Shown here piece by piece: positions 62,687 through 64,000 of a DNA stretch of 64,000 bases; position 1 is the stretch's first letter, and every line of letters starts with the position of its first letter. The stretch covers positions 1,674,001 through 1,738,000 of the forward strand of contig NZ_CP034433.1 of the NCBI RefSeq assembly GCF_003952345.1. The letters run 5' to 3'. A program made the position numbers and the translations under genes. The stretch comes from Iodobacter ciconiae. Lineage in GTDB: Bacteria > Pseudomonadota > Gammaproteobacteria > Burkholderiales > Chitinibacteraceae. Below the pieces are notes generated by a model, which was not told the origin of the DNA, searched no databases, and saw nothing but the letters and a program-made list of their open reading frames with translations.

Positions 62687-63130
62687 ATGACAAGCGCTCT
62701 ACGCAATAAAGCCCTACAACACCTGTCCCGCCGGGATCATTCGCGTGCAGAGCTACGGCTCAAACTCCTGCCCCTTACAGAAAACCCCGATGAAGTCGAT
62801 ACGGTACTTGATGATTTTATCGAACGTGGCTGGCAATCTGATGCACGCTTTGCCGAGCAATGGGTTTTCTACCGCTCGCAGCGTTATGGCCCGCAGCGCC
62901 TGCGCGCCGAACTGCAGCAAAAAGGGGTATCCGGCGAGATTATTTCTGCCGTAATGGAAGAGCACGGCAACACAGAGCTGGAACAAGCCCGCGCACTTTG
63001 GCACAAAAAATTCGGCACCGTGCCCCGGGATATTAAAGAAAAAAACAAACAGCTACGCTTCTTAGTCAGCCGTGGCTTTTCTGTGTCCGTAATTTACAGG
63101 GTAGTAGGCGGTGAGGATGACAGTTTCTAA
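62687..63130 (+). CDS. recX: RecA regulatory protein RecX
   Basis: RecX binds RecA filaments and limits their extension and ATPase activity. The 147-aa protein (from MTSALRNKALQHLSRRDHSR at 62687; an ATG five codons earlier at 62672 is also possible) shows the three-helix repeats of the family. These are YLSRRxHS-like LQHLSRRDHSRAELRLKL, VLDDFIERGWQSDARFAEQW, RYGPQRLRAELQQKGVSGEI and LRFLVSRGFSVSVIYRVV. It sits 80 bases downstream of recA, probably transcribed with it past the weak hairpin. Confidence 0.93.
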   Translation: MTSALRNKALQHLSRRDHSRAELRLKLLPLTENPDEVDTVLDDFIERGWQSDARFAEQWVFYRSQRYGPQRLRAELQQKGVSGEIISAVMEEHGNTELEQARALWHKKFGTVPRDIKEKNKQLRFLVSRGFSVSVIYRVVGGEDDSF

Positions 63131-63206
63131 CCTTATAGCCTGATTTTCAGGCAGAGTTTCCCCACAGAACGTGCGTCGTTGTTTACAGAAAATAGCCCGT
63201 TAATCA

Positions 63207-63221
63207 TGAGAATGATTTTCA
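63207..63221. promoter_or_regulatory. Fur-box-like palindrome in a convergent gap
   Basis: TGAGAATGATTTTCA is a 7-1-7 inverted repeat matching the Fur consensus TGATAATNATTATCA at 13 of the 14 symmetric positions, allowing A/T swaps at two sites. It lies between the ends of two convergent genes, with no known gene start near. Confidence 0.45.
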
Positions 63222-63236
63222 AACAAACTGACTTTC

Positions 63237-64000
63237 TCAAGAATCTACAGCATCACCCCTGAAAAACAAGTCCTTCCTTAGCAATCTCAAACCATTCAAC
63301 ACTACCAGCAGACTCACCCCCATATCGGCAAACACAGCCATCCACAGTGTGCCGTGCCCTGCCAGAGTGAGGCCCAAAAACAGCGCTTTTACCAGCAGCG
63401 CCAGCGTGATGTTTTGCACCAGGATGCGATGCGTGGCTTGGGATAAACGGATGAACTCGGGGATTTTGCGCAGATCGTCATCCATCAGCGCCACATCGGC
63501 GGTTTCGATAGCAGTGTCTGTGCCTGCTGCGCCCATGGCAAAGCCAATATCGGCGCGCGCCAGTGCGGGCGCATCGTTGATGCCGTCCCCCACCATACCG
63601 GACGATGCGGCCATGCCTTCCACGAGGCGCAGCTTATCTTCTGGCAATAAATTACCGTGCGCTTGGGCAATACCCAGATCGCTAGCAATCGCGGCCACGG
63701 TGTGCTCGTTATCCCCGGACAACACGATCGTTTCCACACCTAAGGCTTGCAGCTGAGCAATCGCTTCGCGGCTGTTTGGCCGTAGTGTGTCCGCCACGGC
63801 AAACAGCGCCAGCACGCGATCGGACGCCAATACCACCACCGATTTACCCTGTTTTTCCAGCACTTGCAACTGCGCTTCCAGCGCGTGCGAGCAAAGGCCC
63901 AGCTCTTCGATCAGGCGATGATTGCCCATTGCATAAGACGTGCCCTCAATCTGCCCGCTGATGCCGCGCCCCAGCAACGCCTTTACATCGCTCACCTCAA
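63237..64000 (-). CDS. Heavy-metal translocating P-type ATPase, C-terminal part (Zn/Cd/Pb type likely)
   Basis: The gene continues beyond the window; about 254 C-terminal residues are visible. They begin in the nucleotide-binding domain (GRGISGQIEGTSYAMGNHRL) and run through the phosphorylation-domain hinge VLSGDNEHTVAAIASDLGI and MVGDGINDAPALARADIGFA. Two membrane helices follow (ILVQNITLALLVKALFLGL and the last one with VFADMGVSLLVVLNGLRLL). The final helix with D and no C-P-H copper pattern resembles the Zn/Cd/Pb exporters (ZntA/CadA). The phosphorylated DKTGT and metal-site CPC lie outside the window, so specificity is uncertain. Confidence 0.88.
   Translation of the reverse strand, partial: EVSDVKALLGRGISGQIEGTSYAMGNHRLIEELGLCSHALEAQLQVLEKQGKSVVVLASDRVLALFAVADTLRPNSREAIAQLQALGVETIVLSGDNEHTVAAIASDLGIAQAHGNLLPEDKLRLVEGMAASSGMVGDGINDAPALARADIGFAMGAAGTDTAIETADVALMDDDLRKIPEFIRLSQATHRILVQNITLALLVKALFLGLTLAGHGTLWMAVFADMGVSLLVVLNGLRLLRKDLFFRGDAVDS

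Noticed and set aside
62672..62687. Earlier recX start at 62672
   Set aside because: Possible, but neither ATG has a clear ribosome site; the later start fits the usual RecX N-terminus slightly better, so it is left as the alternative.

Overview
The window looks like chromosome of a betaproteobacterium of the order Neisseriales, family Chromobacteriaceae, with Iodobacter the best guess. This rests on protein character (OxyR, DsbB, GlpT, RecA, Csu-type pili, PEP-CTERM protein) and moderate GC content; no rRNA or marker search was possible. Most of it is ordinary core genome, interrupted by two type VI secretion (T6SS) vgrG islands, one intact IS3-family element, several IS relics and one AT-rich orphan gene.

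Layout. 1-4600: N-terminus of an unknown protein, then a purine salvage group on the minus strand (NCS2 permease, apt, hpt). An approximately 100-bp tandem duplication at the permease/apt junction has left a vestigial second apt start. Next come an MneA/TMEM165-type Mn exporter behind a yybP-ykoY riboswitch with a readable promoter, and a low-molecular-weight tyrosine phosphatase. 4597-6238: a frameshifted GlxA-type regulator divergent from a cysteine hydrolase. 6621-12598: T6SS island 1, a VgrG followed by AT-rich cargo that reads as two consecutive cell-wall-hydrolase/periplasmic-immunity pairs (NlpC/P60-like, then SleB/CwlJ-like). 12737-15152: thiM-thiE-thiD under a TPP riboswitch. 15237-18927: a hybrid histidine kinase with a periplasmic molybdopterin-fold partner that lacks cysteine. 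19066-25391: aminotransferase with a palindromic operator, MarR regulator, glycosyltransferase, VOC protein, methyltransferase-like protein and a DUF2157/GDYXXLXY membrane pair. 25816-29419: an unrecognised two-gene operon (702-aa protein plus a c-type cytochrome-like protein). 30104-34707: glpR, glpK, glpT. 35185-38350: PEP-CTERM protein, then kbl-tdh for threonine catabolism. 38368-39819: an IS3 element that has split the tdh terminator. 40330-41866: an AT-rich beta-helix/membrane protein with an A8 tract at its likely start. 41965-44635: rubredoxin-reductase-like enzyme, oxyR, dsbB. 45204-50758: T6SS island 2, a second VgrG nearly identical to the first over about 850 residues but with another C-terminal domain, followed by a PoNe-type DNase effector and its PoNi immunity protein. 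51291-52867: guaB, whose terminator is an IS relic. 52922-57842: Csu-type chaperone-usher pilus. 57999-59255: dadA. 59588-63130: PAS histidine kinase, recA with a GAAC-N4-GTTC operator over its promoter, recX. 63237-64000: C-terminus of a heavy-metal P-type ATPase.

The strongest biology is the comparison of the two vgrG islands. The spike body is conserved, while the C-terminal transthyretin-like tip domain and everything downstream are replaced, as expected if that domain selects the cargo. The island 1 cargo is the best candidate for something not described before.
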